From: an uncultured Alistipes sp.
GTDB lineage: Bacteria > Bacteroidota > Bacteroidia > Bacteroidales > Rikenellaceae
Direction of reading: 5' to 3'
Length of the DNA stretch: 22,801 nt
NCBI GenBank assembly: GCA_904502285.1
Contig: CAJGEC010000026.1
Location: forward strand, 1 to 22,801
In this document: positions 22,693 through 22,801 of the stretch, in pieces
Position numbering within the stretch: the stretch's first letter is position 1
Layout of the letters: the number at the start of each line of letters is the position of its first letter
Position numbers and translations under genes: made by a program
The notes under the pieces: generated by a model
The model's input: only the letters and a program-made list of their open reading frames with translations
What the model was told of the DNA's origin: nothing
Database searches by the model: none

Positions 22693-22801
22693 ATGAAAAA
22701 GGGTATTCATCCAGAGAATTATCGTTTAGTGGCATTCAAGGATATGTCGAATGACCACGTGTTTTTGTGCAGGTCCGCCGTTTCGACAAAGGAGACCATC
22801 G
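22693..22801 (+). CDS. rpmE2: Ribosomal protein bL31, type B (3' truncated by window)
   Basis: The 36 codons seen begin MKKGIHPENYRLVAFKDM, the conserved N-terminus of bL31 in Bacteroidetes. The zinc-binding C-x-x-C of type A bL31 is absent from the visible part (only one cysteine, in VFLCRS), which indicates the zinc-independent B paralogue. The protein sits on the large subunit at the bridge to the small subunit. The start is fixed by the family N-terminus and by the promoter about 50 bases upstream. No strong Shine-Dalgarno is seen. Confidence 0.93.
   Translation, partial: MKKGIHPENYRLVAFKDMSNDHVFLCRSAVSTKETI

Overview
The window reads as the chromosome of a Bacteroidales gut-type bacterium, most likely Rikenellaceae/Alistipes-like (genus is inference). 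The reasons are: many promoters fit the Bacteroidetes sigma consensus (TTTG, 19-21 bases, TAnnTTTG); lipoproteins carry BACON, DUF4493 and PCMD-type domains confined mainly to Bacteroidales; most genes lack a strong Shine-Dalgarno; and the housekeeping proteins are Bacteroidetes-like. Nothing suggests recent transfer: no IS element, integrase, tRNA or CRISPR was seen.

Layout. 1-504 (+) is the 3' end of an M16-family peptidase, ending at a strong terminator. 557-1213 (-) is a HAD phosphatase that appears to be transcribed leaderlessly. 1300-10910 (-) is a tightly spaced seven-gene operon for the cell envelope. In transcription order it encodes a fimbrillin-like lipoprotein, a short DUF4493 lipoprotein, a longer DUF4493 lipoprotein, a DUF4493+PCMD lipoprotein, two paralogous outer-membrane beta-barrels and a final PCMD lipoprotein. 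It has a promoter at 10944-10951 and a terminator at 1240-1278. 11116-15373 (-) holds two further large repeat-built lipoproteins with N-terminal BACON domains, each followed by its own terminator.

From 15.5 kb on the genes are mostly housekeeping: engB (+), prs (+), fabD (-), a GNAT acetyltransferase coupled to a ROK repressor-like gene (-), corA (-), mqnA (-) and the start of rpmE2 (+). mqnA implies that menaquinone is made by the futalosine route.

The best candidate for an undescribed system is the 1300-10910 operon. Five lipoproteins and two outer-membrane barrels are made from one transcript. Three lipoproteins share the DUF4493 block, and three end in a similar final strand (V-D-D/N). 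My inference is a surface-exposed adhesive or glycan-binding assembly anchored by lipids and served by the twin barrels; its function is not shown by the sequence. The neighbouring BACON repeat lipoproteins may belong to the same surface programme but are transcribed separately.
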